Shown here: positions 5,364 through 6,280 of the stretch, piece after piece
Layout: the number at the start of each line of letters is the position of its first letter
Numbering within the stretch: position 1 is the first letter of the stretch
Position numbers and translations under genes: made by a program
The notes under the pieces: model-generated
The model's input: the letters and a program-made list of their open reading frames with translations, nothing else
What the model was told of the DNA's origin: nothing
Databases searched by the model: none
From: Planctomycetota bacterium
GTDB lineage: Bacteria; Planctomycetota; Planctomycetia; Pirellulales; Pirellulaceae
DNA length: 6,280 nt
Direction of reading: 5' to 3'
NCBI GenBank assembly: GCA_026692885.1
Contig: JAPLNJ010001113.1
Location: forward strand, 1-6,280

Positions 5364-6280
5364 AGAAGCGACTGATCGTGCTACTGGGTGTGTTTGGGCT
5401 GGTGGCCTCTGCGGCGATTGCTGCGCTGGCAGGGGAAGCCTTACTCGTCTCGCAACATGGTGCCCTGTTCGAGAAGCCCCCGCAGCACGTTCCCACCCAG
5501 GGCATGGCGGACGGCCCGTTGCTGGGCAACGGCGACGTGGGCGTCGTGTTGGCTGGCCCGCCGGAAACACAGCAGTTTCACATCGGCAAGAACGACTTCT
5601 GGCGTCGTAACGATGCGAGCGTCATGGCTGTCGGAGGTGTAAGTCTCGCGATCCCTGCATTGCACGGGGCTTCCTATCATCAAGAGCAAGACATGGCTCG
5701 CGGGGAGGTTCGTGGGACTTTTTCTAACGACGTGCTGATCGTGCGGATGCGGTCGTGGGTGAGTGCTGACGAGAATCTCCTGGTGACTTCGATCCGGTGC
5801 GAGGGGAGCACGCCCGTCGCGGTCGTTGTGCGGCAAGCAGTGGGAGCCCAGGTTGGCCGGTCGGCGCAGTTGATCGACAATGGGCGTCCTATCAACATCG
5901 GACGCGAACAGCACGGCAACGCCCGCTGGTACTTCGACGGCTCCATCGAGGACGTGCGGATTGAACCCCGAGCCCTTACCGCCGAGGAAATCCGTGCCCT
6001 CGCCAAAGAGCGACGGATGGGAGAGTCTCCGAAGCGTTTTGACGGACAGCGCACATTTGACGAGCGGCCATCACCACGGTTAGAGAAGGCCGTGACGGTT
6101 GCCGCCTGGATCAAGATCGAGGGGGTCGGCAAGGAGGCCAACTACATTGTCAGCAAGGGCGAGTGGAACCAGGCCTACAGCCTGGGCCTGTCCGCCGGTT
6201 GCCTTCGCTGGGCCATCGGGGGCACCTACTTGCAGACGGAACAACCGCTCCCGCAACACCAGTGGGTCCATGTGGCCGGG
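5360..6280 (+). CDS. GH95-like exported protein with LamG modules (partial)
   Basis: The first 307 residues of a longer exported protein; the 3' end lies beyond the window. Signal peptide 1-24 (MKKR, hydrophobic run, cleavage at ALA/GE). Residues about 35-165 resemble the N-terminal beta-sandwich of GH95-type enzymes (alpha-L-fucosidase/galactosidase): ADGPLLGNGDVGVVLAGPPE (50-69), IGKNDFW (75-81), GASYHQEQD and a strand-rich region with LIVRMRSWV. Residues about 172-214 are the end of a LamG/concanavalin A-like module (NGRPINIGREQHGNARWYF, then DGSIEDVRIEPRALTAEEI). From about 233 a second module begins normally (VTVAAWIKI around Trp250, YIVSKGEWNQAYSLGL, then QWVHVAG at the edge). The first module lacks its opening two thirds. 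The likely role is glycan binding and hydrolysis outside the cytoplasm. The GH95 link is moderate because the catalytic barrel is not in view; LamG is firmer. Confidence 0.7.
   Translation, partial: MKKRLIVLLGVFGLVASAAIAALAGEALLVSQHGALFEKPPQHVPTQGMADGPLLGNGDVGVVLAGPPETQQFHIGKNDFWRRNDASVMAVGGVSLAIPALHGASYHQEQDMARGEVRGTFSNDVLIVRMRSWVSADENLLVTSIRCEGSTPVAVVVRQAVGAQVGRSAQLIDNGRPINIGREQHGNARWYFDGSIEDVRIEPRALTAEEIRALAKERRMGESPKRFDGQRTFDERPSPRLEKAVTVAAWIKIEGVGKEANYIVSKGEWNQAYSLGLSAGCLRWAIGGTYLQTEQPLPQHQWVHVAG

Noticed and set aside
5441..6141. Minus-strand frames opposite the GH95-like gene
   Set aside because: They lie wholly antisense to a gene with a clear ribosome site, signal peptide and domains, and show no recognisable motif themselves.
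1..6280. CRISPR array, tRNA, rRNA, insertion-sequence ends or transposase
   Set aside because: I saw no regularly spaced repeats, no cloverleaf-like sequence, no rRNA core motifs and no transposase-like protein on either strand.

Overview
The window looks like a piece of a high-GC (roughly 60%) environmental bacterial genome. Secreted polysaccharide-degrading proteins, parallel beta-helix and LamG modules and loosely spaced co-directional genes suggest a Planctomycetota-type (or related PVC) organism. This assignment is inferred from gene content and style; no rRNA or marker gene is present. All supported genes lie on the + strand.

Layout: (1) 72-666, a major facilitator superfamily transporter broken by a frameshift near 501-507 and missing its C-terminal half. 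(2) 719-1198, a short exported PI-PLC/GDPD-like phosphodiesterase that appears to have lost about 120 central residues in frame. (3) 1198-2847, an exported protein with an N-terminal zinc phospholipase C / S1-P1 nuclease-like domain and a C-terminal domain resembling a class I glutamine-amidotransferase fold without its cysteine. Its start codon overlaps the stop of gene 2 (TAATG). (4) 2950-4926, an exported right-handed parallel beta-helix protein that resembles glycoside hydrolase family 120 (beta-xylosidase type), including the two catalytic acids. (5) 4927-5363, a short low-confidence region holding a direct repeat, a hairpin and a small secreted-protein gene that can be read only across two compensating frame changes. 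(6) 5360 to the window edge, an exported GH95-like protein with LamG (concanavalin A-like) modules, cut off by the end of the window.

How the parts may fit: genes 2 and 3 are translationally linked, and both resemble enzymes acting on phosphodiesters, so they may once have formed a phospholipid or phosphate-scavenging pair. Genes 4 and 6 fit plant or algal polysaccharide breakdown (xylo-oligosaccharides, and fucose- or galactose-containing glycans), with LamG modules for binding. Four of the six loci carry a frameshift, truncation or internal deletion. The region is therefore either decaying or contains assembly errors, and this should be settled before any function is assigned.
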